Part shown: one piece after another, positions 26,077 through 35,572 of the stretch
How the letters are laid out: every line of letters starts with the position of its first letter
How positions within the stretch are numbered: position 1 is the stretch's first letter
Origin: Dokdonia donghaensis DSW-1
GTDB taxonomy: Bacteria; Bacteroidota; Bacteroidia; Flavobacteriales; Flavobacteriaceae
Direction: 5' to 3'
NCBI RefSeq assembly: GCF_001653755.1
Contig: NZ_CP015125.1
Coordinates: 2,427,501 to 2,491,500, forward strand
DNA: 64,000 nt
Notes under the pieces: model-generated
What the model was told of the DNA's origin: nothing
Database searches by the model: none
Seen by the model: the letters and a program-made list of their open reading frames with translations, nothing else
Program-made: the position numbers and the translations under genes

Positions 26077-27432
26077 TTAATCAAATGAAAAATTATAACC
26101 AATCCCAATAGCATAGGTATTCTCAAAATTATTTATAAAATCTGCTCCACTATACATTGATACTGCACCATAAGCTGCCAAAGGTAATTGTACCTGCATA
26201 GAAGTATATAATGCACGTTGTCTTGGTTCTATAGGTCTATTATATCTGCCTAAATTTTCTACGTAAGTTCCTTTTAGTTTATAATGTATTTTACTCAATC
26301 TTCCATTTAAGCCCAAATGGTGTCCAAAAACTCTATTATTTTGAGGAGTGGTGGTATTACCAAAGGGATTAATAAGAGGCAAACCTAATATCAAACCCTC
26401 GTAAGTCCAGCCGGATCCATATATACTATTTCTAAAATAATTATCACCTCCACTTTGTTGATTAAGTCCTTCGGTAGCTCTTGGACTACCGCTTTGCGAT
26501 ACCGTCTGGATATACTCATAAGTAACATTATCTATAAAAGATAAGGTCTTAGGAAATACACTTACGCCCCACACACCATCTGGGAAATTATTAAGCTCAC
26601 GACCAGATCGATCTTCAAATAGCGTGTTATGATATATTTTAAAATCTATGCTTTTATAAGTTCCCAGATATGATACTTCGTAGGTACCTAGATGATTTCC
26701 TAGCGCATTAATGGCTTCGTTATCATTATCAATATCACCTCCATTAGCTCCAGTAAATGTTCTGAAAAATGCGTTAAAATCACCAGGCAATTTTGTTCCA
26801 TCGCCTTGCGTACCTGCCCATTGAACATAATGTCGCAAAGAAACGTGTAAAGATGACTTATCCCGAATACGCCAATTTATACCAACTTTCTTATAATGCA
26901 ATCTTGCATTATCAACCGAACGATCGTCGTTAAATTGATAATGAGCTATCTCTGCATCAAATGAGATATTTTTAAAAAGTTTTAGAGGTTTATTATTTGA
27001 AAGAAATAAACCAGGGAGCGCACGCGTATTTCCAGTAAAAAGAATGTTATTATTTATAACAGAATTTGATAGTTCTGACTCAGGTAAACTTTTAGAACCT
27101 ACTATTACCTTAATTAAATTATTTTCATACTCTAGAAAGAGATCACTTCTTCTAATACTATTCTCAAATCCATTTGCCAAGTATCCCCCTACTCCAAGAC
27201 TAAGGTTATGATCTTGCGAGAGTTTGTATTCTGCTTTCGCGAAAGCGGAAACTCCATAATCACTATTCTCACTAAGTAAACCTTGGGTATTGTTATGTAA
27301 CCAGAATGGTAATCTATCTGAGTGCAAAAAACTACGAGCTCTAAAAGTCGCTTCAAAATCTAAGTTATTTTGGGCAAAAAGCGATAGATTGAGGAAAGAT
27401 ATTAGAATGATTATAATAGTGCTTCTTATCAT
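26077..27432 (-). CDS. wzi: Wzi-family capsule assembly outer membrane protein
   Basis: A 451-residue outer membrane beta-barrel candidate. It has a signal peptide (hydrophobic residues 4-20, cut after LFAQ) and alternating amphipathic strands up to a C-terminus ending in aromatic F-S-F-D. RARSFLHSDRLPFWLHNNTQG near the N-terminus, and later HLGLNGRLSKIHYKLKGTY, match the Bacteroidota Wzi/capsule assembly family, which helps attach capsular polysaccharide to the surface. A palindrome copy encodes AFAKA at residues 63-67. It sits at the edge of the polysaccharide locus, divergent from the CpsB-type phosphatase gene. Confidence 0.75.
   Translation of the reverse strand: MIRSTIIIILISFLNLSLFAQNNLDFEATFRARSFLHSDRLPFWLHNNTQGLLSENSDYGVSAFAKAEYKLSQDHNLSLGVGGYLANGFENSIRRSDLFLEYENNLIKVIVGSKSLPESELSNSVINNNILFTGNTRALPGLFLSNNKPLKLFKNISFDAEIAHYQFNDDRSVDNARLHYKKVGINWRIRDKSSLHVSLRHYVQWAGTQGDGTKLPGDFNAFFRTFTGANGGDIDNDNEAINALGNHLGTYEVSYLGTYKSIDFKIYHNTLFEDRSGRELNNFPDGVWGVSVFPKTLSFIDNVTYEYIQTVSQSGSPRATEGLNQQSGGDNYFRNSIYGSGWTYEGLILGLPLINPFGNTTTPQNNRVFGHHLGLNGRLSKIHYKLKGTYVENLGRYNRPIEPRQRALYTSMQVQLPLAAYGAVSMYSGADFINNFENTYAIGIGYNFSFD
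27233..27247. repeat. Palindrome copy 9, inside wzi
   Basis: Perfect core 27233-27246; read on the minus strand as AFAKA (residues 63-67 of the Wzi-like protein). Confidence 0.95.
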
Positions 27433-27477
27433 AAGATGAAGGTACGAGTTTTAAAATAATTAAGGTATTTTTACGCT

Positions 27478-28200
27478 ATGTTTGGACTATTTAATAATAA
27501 AATATCGTTTCTTGAGATCTGGTCTGGAACTCCTGAAATGCATTGTCACGTTTTACCTGGGATAGATGATGGTGCAAAGACCCCCAATCAAAGTGAGGAG
27601 CTTTTAAAAAAATATGCAGCTTTAGGTTGTACAAAAATTATAGCGACACCCCATACTATGGCTGGTATTTATGATAATACGCCAGAGATTATTAAAAGTG
27701 CATATGAAAATATAAGTGACAAACAGGACATAGCTTTGAGTTATTCTTCTGAGTATATGCTGGACGAAAATTTTAGTAAACTTCTAGAAGAGGGTAATAT
27801 TATACCTCTTTATGAAAAGTATGTTCTTGTAGAAATGTCTTTTTTCCAACCTCCAGAAAACCTTTTTGAAATTATTTATAAAATAGGAACTTTAGGTTAT
27901 ATACCTGTTATGGCGCATCCTGAACGTTATGCCTACTATCATAAACGTTTTGATATTTATAAAGAGTTTAAACAAAAGGGCTGTCTGTTACAGCTTAACG
28001 CCTTATCACTTACACCTCATTATGGGGAGGGAGTACAAAAAATTGCCTTCAAATTACTTTCTGAAAACTTGTATGATTATATAGGTACAGATACCCATCG
28101 CATAGATCATTTGGAGAAAGTAAGGAACTTTAAAATTCCAAAGAAGTATCAAGAAAATTTACAGACCATATGTGATTTTACTAGAAATGAAATATTATAA
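27478..28200 (+). CDS. CpsB/YwqE-type PHP-domain tyrosine phosphatase
   Basis: A 240-residue manganese-dependent phosphatase of the PHP fold. Metal-binding motifs: MHCHVLPGIDDGAK (residues 21-34), IIATPHTM, MAHPERY and GTDTHR near the C-terminus. In capsule loci these enzymes dephosphorylate the tyrosine-rich tail of the Wzc autokinase, and a Wzc with five tail tyrosines is the next gene. Here it is on the opposite strand, convergent with wzc across a terminator, so the kinase and phosphatase are separately controlled. Only plus-strand gene of the locus. TATTTTTA (one base off a -7 box) lies a few bases before the ATG. Confidence 0.85.
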   Translation: MFGLFNNKISFLEIWSGTPEMHCHVLPGIDDGAKTPNQSEELLKKYAALGCTKIIATPHTMAGIYDNTPEIIKSAYENISDKQDIALSYSSEYMLDENFSKLLEEGNIIPLYEKYVLVEMSFFQPPENLFEIIYKIGTLGYIPVMAHPERYAYYHKRFDIYKEFKQKGCLLQLNALSLTPHYGEGVQKIAFKLLSENLYDYIGTDTHRIDHLEKVRNFKIPKKYQENLQTICDFTRNEIL

Positions 28201-28234
28201 AAATAGCCTCTCAGAATTGAGAGGCTATTTTTAT
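28201..28234. terminator. Strong bidirectional terminator
   Basis: AAATAGCCTCTCA / TGAGAGGCTATTT with a four-base loop, flanked by T-rich sequence on both strands; separates the convergent phosphatase and wzc genes and ends the long minus-strand polysaccharide operon. Confidence 0.93.
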
Positions 28235-28250
28235 AATAAACTAGTAGTAA

Positions 28251-30644
28251 TTAAGATAAACCTAATCTATCTTTTAGTCTTTTAAATAAAGATTTTTTAG
28301 TCTGACCATAGCCGTAACCATAACCATACTTACTACCATAACCGAAATTATTGATTTTAATACCATTTATTGCAAATGCAATATTCTTAAGCTTTCCATC
28401 TCTGTAAAGCTCTTTTGGATATTCTAATAATTTAGTCTCTGTATAATCTGCTCGACTTACGTATACTGTCATATCTGCATTTTGGCTAATAAGTAATGTA
28501 TCCGTCACAAGTAAAGTTGGTGCTGTGTCAACTATAACGTAATCATAGTCATCTTTAACTTCACTAATTAAAGTTTCAAAGCGTCCATTCATAAGAAGTT
28601 CAGCAGGATTTGGCGGAATCCTCCCCGATAAAATAAGGTCCATTTGCTCACTTTCATTCTTCACCTCAAAGGTTATGGAATCTACATCTACTGTGTCATC
28701 AAATAAATATTCTGATAATCCAATAGTCCATATATTTTTATCAATATATCGATGCAGCTGAGGGTTCCTTATATCTGCACCCACTAAAAGAATCTTTTTC
28801 CCTGTTGTCGCAAGTGATAACGCAAGATTGTAAGCAACAAATGTTTTACCTTCTCCCTTAATCGTAGATGTAACAAATATAGTATTACCTGTAACTCTTG
28901 ATGAGCTCTTAATATAATATCCTAAATTTGTTCTCAAAATTCTAAATGCCTCTGCAAGTACTGATCTATCATTGCTTGTAATAGTTTCACTCTCCTTACT
29001 ATCTATAGTAGGTACCTCTCCTAAAATTGCAAGTTCTGGCAATGCTTTCTCGATATCAAGGCGGTTATGTATTTTAGTATCTAACAGTGTTTTTACGTAC
29101 ACTATACCAAAAGGAATTAATAAACCTAAAACCAAAGCACCTAAGTAAACAATTTTGGGCTTAGGAGATATAGGATCTCTCAAACTGTAGGCTCTATCAA
29201 CGATCTTAGCCTTTGGTGTTGTAACTGCTAGAGAAATTGCAGTTTCTTCCCTTTTTTGAAGTAGATATAGATATAAAGCTTCTTTTATTTCTTGCTGCCT
29301 CATTATATCACGAGCCGCCTTTGTTAAACTAGGGATTGCAGCAATTTTACCACCTATAGATCCACTCTGTCTTCTTAAGTCTTTATCTTCTATTTCTAAA
29401 GAAGTTTTGACATTGTCTAAACTAGAGGTTATACTCGATCGTAACTGCTTTAATTGATTATCTAAAGTAATTATAACAGGGTTTGCAGATGTGGAGCTTT
29501 TTAATAGACGTTCCTTTTCTAAAACCAAATTATTATATTCTTGTATTGATGTGGAAAGACCATCACCAGACAGACCCAAGTTTACCGGTAATAACTCATT
29601 ATCAGAACCATTTTGCAAAAGTTCATTCATAGCACTAGCTAGACCAATTTTTGTCGAAACCTCTAGTCGTTTACGCTCAAGTTCTGTCTTACTTTGCAAA
29701 AACAATTGTCCTTCAGTAGCAATGTCAGTGACATTTTTATCTTCTCTAAAGTTTACGTTTTTTGTCTCTACAGAATCTAATTCGCTCGTAATGATTTCTA
29801 ATCTTCTATCAATAAATTTAGCAGTATTGGCTGATACTAGATTACGATCCTGTATAGCATCATTGTTATAGACATCTATGAGCGTATTTAGTATAGCCTC
29901 GGACTTATTTGGTGCAGAAGAGTTAAAAGATATCTTTAGAACACTGCTATTTTTATTGGCAGCTTGAATATTAAGATTATTTTTTAAATCTATTACTGCT
30001 TGTGAAACACTAGATATACTCACGAGAGTAAAGTCATTAAATTCGTCCTTATCACTTCTTCTTGAAGGGTTACTTGCTGAATTAATAACTAGTTCTCCGA
30101 AATCCAAATTTAATGTATCACCAAAATTATAAGTACTCTCTTGAGCATCTTGAGCATCTTTAATTACAAACTCTTTATCTGAAATTTGCTTTATATAAAG
30201 CGATTTAAGAAGGTATGGAGATGATTCTTTTAAAGAAACCACAGCTACTGTAAAAGGTGTTTCTAAAAAGACCTCTGAAGATTTTACGTTACCTTCCCTG
30301 TAGTACTTAACATTTAAATTTAAATCTCTAACAACTTTTGATATGAGTCTTTTAGATTTGAGTATTTCTATTTCATTTTCAAAATCAGACTTACTCAGCC
30401 CTGCTCCTCCAAGTCCTAAATCTTCAAATGCAGCGAGCTCAGAAAGAGCACCATTATTAGTGTCCTTTATTAAAATAGTTGCCTCACTCTGATATACATA
30501 GGTACTATATCGTATATAAAGAAATGCTAACGATAAAAAAACTAATGCCGATAAAATAAACCAAGGTAAAAAACGGACATAAGGTGCAATTAATTCTTTG
30601 AGATTAAAATCTTCCTCTTTTATAGATGTTTTAAGTTCTGACAT
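28251..30644 (-). CDS. wzc: Wzc-type polysaccharide co-polymerase and tyrosine autokinase
   Basis: A 797-residue inner membrane protein that controls chain length and export of surface polysaccharide. N-terminal Wzz domain with TM1 near 28-45, a long periplasmic coiled-coil region, TM2 at about 495-515, then a BY-kinase domain with Walker A STIKGEGKT (593-601), Walker A' ILLVGADIRNP (D624) and VDTAPTLLVTD. The tail carries five tyrosines (769, 773, 775, 777, 779) in an alternating YG run, the autophosphorylation cluster. Starts 9 bases after wza. Likely regulated by the PHP phosphatase encoded next door. Confidence 0.93.
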   Translation of the reverse strand: MSELKTSIKEEDFNLKELIAPYVRFLPWFILSALVFLSLAFLYIRYSTYVYQSEATILIKDTNNGALSELAAFEDLGLGGAGLSKSDFENEIEILKSKRLISKVVRDLNLNVKYYREGNVKSSEVFLETPFTVAVVSLKESSPYLLKSLYIKQISDKEFVIKDAQDAQESTYNFGDTLNLDFGELVINSASNPSRRSDKDEFNDFTLVSISSVSQAVIDLKNNLNIQAANKNSSVLKISFNSSAPNKSEAILNTLIDVYNNDAIQDRNLVSANTAKFIDRRLEIITSELDSVETKNVNFREDKNVTDIATEGQLFLQSKTELERKRLEVSTKIGLASAMNELLQNGSDNELLPVNLGLSGDGLSTSIQEYNNLVLEKERLLKSSTSANPVIITLDNQLKQLRSSITSSLDNVKTSLEIEDKDLRRQSGSIGGKIAAIPSLTKAARDIMRQQEIKEALYLYLLQKREETAISLAVTTPKAKIVDRAYSLRDPISPKPKIVYLGALVLGLLIPFGIVYVKTLLDTKIHNRLDIEKALPELAILGEVPTIDSKESETITSNDRSVLAEAFRILRTNLGYYIKSSSRVTGNTIFVTSTIKGEGKTFVAYNLALSLATTGKKILLVGADIRNPQLHRYIDKNIWTIGLSEYLFDDTVDVDSITFEVKNESEQMDLILSGRIPPNPAELLMNGRFETLISEVKDDYDYVIVDTAPTLLVTDTLLISQNADMTVYVSRADYTETKLLEYPKELYRDGKLKNIAFAINGIKINNFGYGSKYGYGYGYGQTKKSLFKRLKDRLGLS

Positions 30645-30653
30645 TATGTTGTA

Positions 30654-31427
30654 TTATCGAGTAAGAATAGTAAGTACAGATATAATAATACCTGCAATTG
30701 AAATAAAAATAGTTGAATTACGGTTAAAAGCACCACTCTGAACTTGAGCTTTATTTGGTGATACAATTACCACATCATTCTGTTGCAAGTAATAAAATGG
30801 AGAATTAACCACATCAATGCTTGTGAAGTCAAGCTCTCCATAACTTTTTACTCCATTTTCTTCTCTTATGATTTTTACAGTTTTACGTTCACCAAATATG
30901 GTCATATCCCCTGCAAGACCTAATGCTTCGAGAACTGTTATCCTTTCGTTAGGAATTGTAAAAGTTCCTGCACGTTGTACTTCTCCTAAAACTGAAATAG
31001 AAAAATTTAGAATACGAATATCTACAACAGCCTCTTTTGCATATTTATTAACCTCACCTTTAAGCAAAGCTATAGCTTCTACCCTAGTTTTATTCGCTAT
31101 TTGTAGCGTCCCAATAAAAGGAAATTCTATATTTCCATTAGAATCAACTAGGTACGTGCCAAGGCGTTCGTTTGTTGTTCTCAATGCATTTGATGCACCT
31201 GCCATTGGATTAAAGATAGCAACAGATTCTGGATCTTGAGATGAAACTGTAATAGATAACAAATCATCAGGTCTTATAATCGTATTGTAATTGGTGTTAT
31301 CCGATTGATTATTTAAAGCTTCTATATCCTGAAAATATAAAACTTCCTTTTTTGAAATACACGAAGTACAAAGTAAACTGAGAAAAAGAAAAAGAGCAGT
31401 AATTCTACTCAAAAAATTGATTGACAT
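30654..31427 (-). CDS. wza: Wza-type polysaccharide export outer membrane lipoprotein
   Basis: A 257-residue polysaccharide export protein. The signal ends in LLCTSC (C23 the likely lipidated residue), followed by the Poly_export domain (IRPDDLLSITVSSQDPES, ~50-67) and an SLBB domain (ISVLGEVQRAGTFTIPNERIT around 150-170). A C-terminal hydrophobic segment (STIFISIAGIIISVLTI) should cross the outer membrane. Shorter than E. coli Wza because it has a single SLBB, as common in Bacteroidota. Directly upstream of wzc in the same transcript. Confidence 0.92.
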   Translation of the reverse strand: MSINFLSRITALFLFLSLLCTSCISKKEVLYFQDIEALNNQSDNTNYNTIIRPDDLLSITVSSQDPESVAIFNPMAGASNALRTTNERLGTYLVDSNGNIEFPFIGTLQIANKTRVEAIALLKGEVNKYAKEAVVDIRILNFSISVLGEVQRAGTFTIPNERITVLEALGLAGDMTIFGERKTVKIIREENGVKSYGELDFTSIDVVNSPFYYLQQNDVVIVSPNKAQVQSGAFNRNSTIFISIAGIIISVLTILTR

Positions 31428-31457
31428 ATTAAATAATTTGACTGCAAAAATACTATA

Positions 31458-33464
31458 CTATACTTCTTTAGACAATTGTTTTTCTGTCTTTGTCAAAGAA
31501 GTATCATTGTGAACTTCAATATCTAAAATTTCGTACTCAGAATTTTTACTTTTAAATTCAGGAACTAAAGATTTCAATTTTGATACACTTATAGCATTAT
31601 TATTTTTTATCGCGGCCTTAACAATTTTATTTATCGTTGTACTTATGTCATCAAAATTACTAGTGGAATCTTGGCTAATCATAATTTTCTCGTGATGAGT
31701 TGGCAATGTCTTACTTTCATCACTTAACAATTCTTCATATAATTTTTCACCTGGCCTAAGCCCTGTTATTTTAATCTCAATATCTTCATTAACCGTATGG
31801 CCAGAGAGTTTTATCATTTTTTCGGCGAGATCCATTATTCTAACTGGCTCTCCCATATCGAAAATAAAGATTTCTCCTCCTTCACCCATTGTTCCAGCTT
31901 CCAAGACTAGTTGACAGGCTTCTGGAATAGTCATAAAGTAACGAATAATATCGGGGTGTGTAATTGTAACAGGTCCACCACTTTCTATTTGTTTTTTAAA
32001 TAATGGAACAACAGAACCATTAGAGCCTAATACATTACCAAACCTAGTTGTGATAAATTTAGTGTACTTCTTTTTCCCTCTATCTTGTAAATCAAAAAAT
32101 TTGGACTGTACATACATTTCGGCAGCTCTTTTTGTTGCTCCCATCACGTTAGTTGGGTTTACAGCCTTATCTGTACTCACCATCACAAAATGGCTTACTT
32201 TATGCTTAGCTGCAATGTCTGCAAGGTTTTTTGTGCCGTAAATATTTGTAAGTATAGCTTCAGAAGGGTTGTTCTCCATTAAAGGCACGTGCTTATATGC
32301 TGCAGCGTGATAAATAATATCTATCTTAAATGCATCAAAAAGAATTCTCAACCTATTCCTATTGGCAACATCACATATTACAAACTCAAAATCTATATCT
32401 GGAAAAGCTCCTTGTAATTCTAAACTAAGAGAATGTAAAGGTGTTTCTGCTTGGTCTAATACAATTAGTTTATTTGGATTATAAGAAGCAACTTGCCTTG
32501 CTATTTCACTACCTATAGAGCCAGCTCCTCCCGTTACTAAAATTGTCTTTCCTTGAAGTTTACTAGACTTTACACTATCATTAAGCTGTATAGGGTCTCT
32601 GTTTAATAAATCTTCAATCTGGAGACTTTTTAGCTGATCTGTTACCGTTGTTTTTTCACTCCAATTTATCACAAGCGGAGAGTTATACACTTTAATGTCG
32701 TACTCGAGACATTCTTTTACGATTGAAAACCGTTCTTCTGCACTCATTGAGTTTCCAGCAAAGACAATTGCCTCTGCTTTTAGTTTTTGCACTAAATTCT
32801 GGACGCTTTTATCAAGTTCCAATACTGGTTTATCAAGAATTCTTAAACTCTTATTCTGCCTTTTTGAAATAAACCCTTTGATTATAAAACGCTGTGGATG
32901 CTCAATATCTAGGGCAGCTGCAACAGATATTGCTCCATCATCTACACCAACAATAACTGCGTTAATTATCTCTGCATTGTTTTGAGCGATTTTAAAACGT
33001 TCATACAATTGTTTTACTGCAAGCCTAAAACTAAATAATGCTGTAAATGAAATAAATGAAAAAAGTATAAGCCCAGTGTTTATAAAAATCTTTAAACCAT
33101 AGAGCTCTTGTAATACTAGATTAAGCACCATTAATAAACAAAATGTAGCTATAGTCGCAAACATAAGCTTCATTGCATCCATAAAAGATGAGTGTCTTAT
33201 AAGACCTGCGTAGGTTTTAAAAACTAATAAAAAAATAAAACTAACTCCTATGGCTAGGCTCAACTGTTGACCTTTAGAAATTAACCCAAGAGGTTCAATA
33301 TGAAGATCTAACAATAAAAAATAAGTAAGAAGTGCCGAAATTAAGATTAACAACGTATCTATAAATAAAACAGCCCATCTCGGTAAGTAGCGTACATTAC
33401 GAATATCAATTTTATTTTCTTCTGAAAATAGTCTACCTATTGCCGCTTTTAATCTAGTAAACAT
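31458..33464 (-). CDS. WbpM/CapD-type membrane UDP-GlcNAc 4,6-dehydratase
   Basis: A 668-residue protein with about four N-terminal membrane helices (near 33-50, 69-85, 103-120, 128-148), a CoA-binding-like middle, and a C-terminal extended SDR. The linker LQIEDLLNRDPIQL (281-294) and cofactor loop GGAGSIG (312-318) are diagnostic; STDKAVNPTNVMGATKR has methionine in place of the usual SDR tyrosine, as in inverting-free WbpM/PglF dehydratases. It makes UDP-2-acetamido-4-keto-6-deoxyhexose at the membrane. The next gene in the transcript upstream is an aminotransferase that could convert this product to a 4-amino sugar. Confidence 0.9.
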   Translation of the reverse strand: MFTRLKAAIGRLFSEENKIDIRNVRYLPRWAVLFIDTLLILISALLTYFLLLDLHIEPLGLISKGQQLSLAIGVSFIFLLVFKTYAGLIRHSSFMDAMKLMFATIATFCLLMVLNLVLQELYGLKIFINTGLILFSFISFTALFSFRLAVKQLYERFKIAQNNAEIINAVIVGVDDGAISVAAALDIEHPQRFIIKGFISKRQNKSLRILDKPVLELDKSVQNLVQKLKAEAIVFAGNSMSAEERFSIVKECLEYDIKVYNSPLVINWSEKTTVTDQLKSLQIEDLLNRDPIQLNDSVKSSKLQGKTILVTGGAGSIGSEIARQVASYNPNKLIVLDQAETPLHSLSLELQGAFPDIDFEFVICDVANRNRLRILFDAFKIDIIYHAAAYKHVPLMENNPSEAILTNIYGTKNLADIAAKHKVSHFVMVSTDKAVNPTNVMGATKRAAEMYVQSKFFDLQDRGKKKYTKFITTRFGNVLGSNGSVVPLFKKQIESGGPVTITHPDIIRYFMTIPEACQLVLEAGTMGEGGEIFIFDMGEPVRIMDLAEKMIKLSGHTVNEDIEIKITGLRPGEKLYEELLSDESKTLPTHHEKIMISQDSTSNFDDISTTINKIVKAAIKNNNAISVSKLKSLVPEFKSKNSEYEILDIEVHNDTSLTKTEKQLSKEV

Positions 33465-33467
33465 TTA

Positions 33468-34604
33468 TTACGAGCTTTTAAATAATTCAAAGATAACTTT
33501 TTGAATTCGTTCTCTATCGTCATTTGTTAAATTTGATCCTGACGGTAGACATAATCCATTTTGAAAAAGCTTACTCGACACTCCGTTCCCATAGAAATCA
33601 GCTTTCTCAAAAATGGGTTGCAGATGCATCGGTTTCCACACCGGCCTAGACTCAATATTAGCTTTCGCGAAAGCGTTATATAAATCCTCTTTATTAATAC
33701 CTCCTGCTTTTGAAGAATTTATAAGTACCGTATTCAACCAGTAGTTAGAGCTATAATCATTATTAGGTTCCTTATGTAATGACACACCTTTAATATTCGT
33801 AAATAAAGAATTGTAAAAATTAAAATTAAGTGCTTTTTTATCTAAATTATCTTTCAGTCTATTAAACTGAATTATTCCTAATGCAGCATTTAAATGACTC
33901 ATTCTATAATTATACCCAAGTGTTGTATGCTGGTAATAATTTAATTTCTCCTTAGCTTGGGTAGCTAAAAAGATTGCCTTTTCTTTTTCTTTTAAGGTAT
34001 TTACCACAAGTGCCCCACCTCCTCCAGTAGTTACAATTTTATTTAAGTTGAACGAAAGTATACCATAATCACCTATAGTTGATAGTTTTCTATTACAATA
34101 AGTGCTACCCAATGCCTCTGCACTGTCTTCAATTACTTTTATATTTTTAGCTTTCGCGAAAGCTAAAATTGCCTCCATATTACTAGACAAACCATATAAA
34201 CTAGTAACAATAATGGCTTTAGGTATCTTTCCTTTTTTGCAACATTCGAAATATGCTTCTTTTAAAAATTTCGGAGACATATTCCACGTATTTTTTTCGC
34301 TATCAACAAATACGGGTGTCGCACCTTGATATAAAATAGGATTTGCGCAAGCTACAAATGTCATTGACTGGCATAATACAAGATCTCCTTTTTGAACACC
34401 CGCAAGTATCAACGCCAAATGAATAGCAGATGTGCCAGAATTAAGAGCGACAACCTGCTTTTTAGTCTCTAGAAATGTTTGTACACAAGTCTCAAAGTCT
34501 AGTACAACTTTGTTTATATTTTCATACACATCACCTGATTGCATATTTGGAATAATAATACGATCCTCATAAACTGGAGGTGATAGATATATAGGCTTCT
34601 CCAT
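33468..34604 (-). CDS. DegT/DnrJ/EryC1/StrS sugar aminotransferase
   Basis: A PLP-dependent nucleotide-sugar aminotransferase of 378 residues. Family marks: NSGTSAIHLAL (56-66), VIEDSAEALGS (157-167), the PLP lysine K189 in SFNLNK followed by the TTGGGG turn, and SRPVWKPMHLQP near the C-terminus. Probably a PglE-like enzyme acting on the 4-keto product of the adjacent WbpM-like dehydratase (three-base gap). It is the only gene in the window with two perfect palindrome copies, both read as AFAKA (residues 148-152 and 311-315), at places where relatives have similar helix sequence. Confidence 0.9.
   Translation of the reverse strand: MEKPIYLSPPVYEDRIIIPNMQSGDVYENINKVVLDFETCVQTFLETKKQVVALNSGTSAIHLALILAGVQKGDLVLCQSMTFVACANPILYQGATPVFVDSEKNTWNMSPKFLKEAYFECCKKGKIPKAIIVTSLYGLSSNMEAILAFAKAKNIKVIEDSAEALGSTYCNRKLSTIGDYGILSFNLNKIVTTGGGGALVVNTLKEKEKAIFLATQAKEKLNYYQHTTLGYNYRMSHLNAALGIIQFNRLKDNLDKKALNFNFYNSLFTNIKGVSLHKEPNNDYSSNYWLNTVLINSSKAGGINKEDLYNAFAKANIESRPVWKPMHLQPIFEKADFYGNGVSSKLFQNGLCLPSGSNLTNDDRERIQKVIFELFKSS
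33661..33675. repeat. Palindrome copy 10, inside the aminotransferase gene
   Basis: Perfect core 33661-33674; encodes AFAKA, residues 311-315. Confidence 0.95.
34150..34163. repeat. Palindrome copy 11, inside the aminotransferase gene
   Basis: Perfect 14-base core flanked by TTTTA/TAAAA, encoding AFAKA, residues 148-152. Last perfect copy before a 15.9 kb gap. Confidence 0.95.
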
Positions 34605-34609
34605 AAAAC

Positions 34610-35572
34610 TTAAACCGCTCTTGAATGTAAATTCAAAAAACGTCGTACTAATAAGAAGTAGCTAGCAGTAAGACTTATTAATACAATTAATACAATTAAA
34701 ATTTGAATTGACATTGCTAGAGTATAAGTAGAATAAACTACTAAACAACATAATAACTGTATAAAACCATATATCAAAGAAGTTTCTATATGAGATAATT
34801 TATTAGAATCTACAATTATCTGATACAAGTGGTGTCTGTGGGCCTCAGATAATTTTTCTTTCATCTTAATTCTTCTTACAATAGTAAGTACGCTATCTAC
34901 TCCATATACTGCAACTAACAATAGGCTCACTGGGGCTTTTGTAACGACATAAAATTTGTAAACAAGAAAAAATATAACTAAAGACAACGAAATGCTGCCT
35001 ACATCTCCAGAGAAAAAAAGTGCCTTCTTTCTAAAATTATAAAATCCAAAAATCACTAATGAAAATAGTAAATATGCTAATAACTCTTCGTTCACAAAAA
35101 TTATTTGAGTCGTATTAAAGAATAATAAAAAGCCTACAATAACAATAGAATAAATACCAGTTAAAGCATTGATGCCATCCATAAAATTATATGCATTTAT
35201 AAAACCTACACCTATTATGAGCAACAAAATTAGAGATAAAACAGGTAAATTAAAACTTACTTGATAGATAGTCATAGCTGCCGCAATAAATTGAACGGGC
35301 AATCTCATAGATGGTGGAAGTGGTTTCAAATCATCGACAAAACTAACTAAAGCTATAATCGTTGTTCCTATAAATAAATAAGGATATAAAAATCCACTTG
35401 TAATAAAAAATATAAGTAAAGCGATGTAAAATATAATACCCCCTCCTCTAATTGTTATTTGAGTATGTGAACTTCTGTGGTTGGGTTTATCAATAATGTT
35501 AAATCTATCTGCTAGCTTATAATAACTAAAAGATAGTACTACCAATAAAATAAATACTATAATATATGTCAT
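34610..35572 (-). CDS. WecA/WbpL-type undecaprenyl-phosphate sugar-1-phosphate transferase
   Basis: Integral membrane initiating enzyme of 320 residues and about ten helices, of the MraY/WecA superfamily. Cytoplasmic loop motifs are present: NAYNFMDGINALTG (magnesium-binding), SGDVGSIS, and AHRHHLYQ near residue 243, typical of the WbpL/WbcO subgroup that transfers QuiNAc- or FucNAc-1-phosphate. It probably starts the repeat unit on undecaprenyl phosphate. Overlaps the upstream epimerase/reductase gene by four bases (ATGA), a pairing commonly seen for WbpV-WbpL. Confidence 0.88.
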   Translation of the reverse strand: MTYIIVFILLVVLSFSYYKLADRFNIIDKPNHRSSHTQITIRGGGIIFYIALLIFFITSGFLYPYLFIGTTIIALVSFVDDLKPLPPSMRLPVQFIAAAMTIYQVSFNLPVLSLILLLIIGVGFINAYNFMDGINALTGIYSIVIVGFLLFFNTTQIIFVNEELLAYLLFSLVIFGFYNFRKKALFFSGDVGSISLSLVIFFLVYKFYVVTKAPVSLLLVAVYGVDSVLTIVRRIKMKEKLSEAHRHHLYQIIVDSNKLSHIETSLIYGFIQLLCCLVVYSTYTLAMSIQILIVLIVLISLTASYFLLVRRFLNLHSRAV

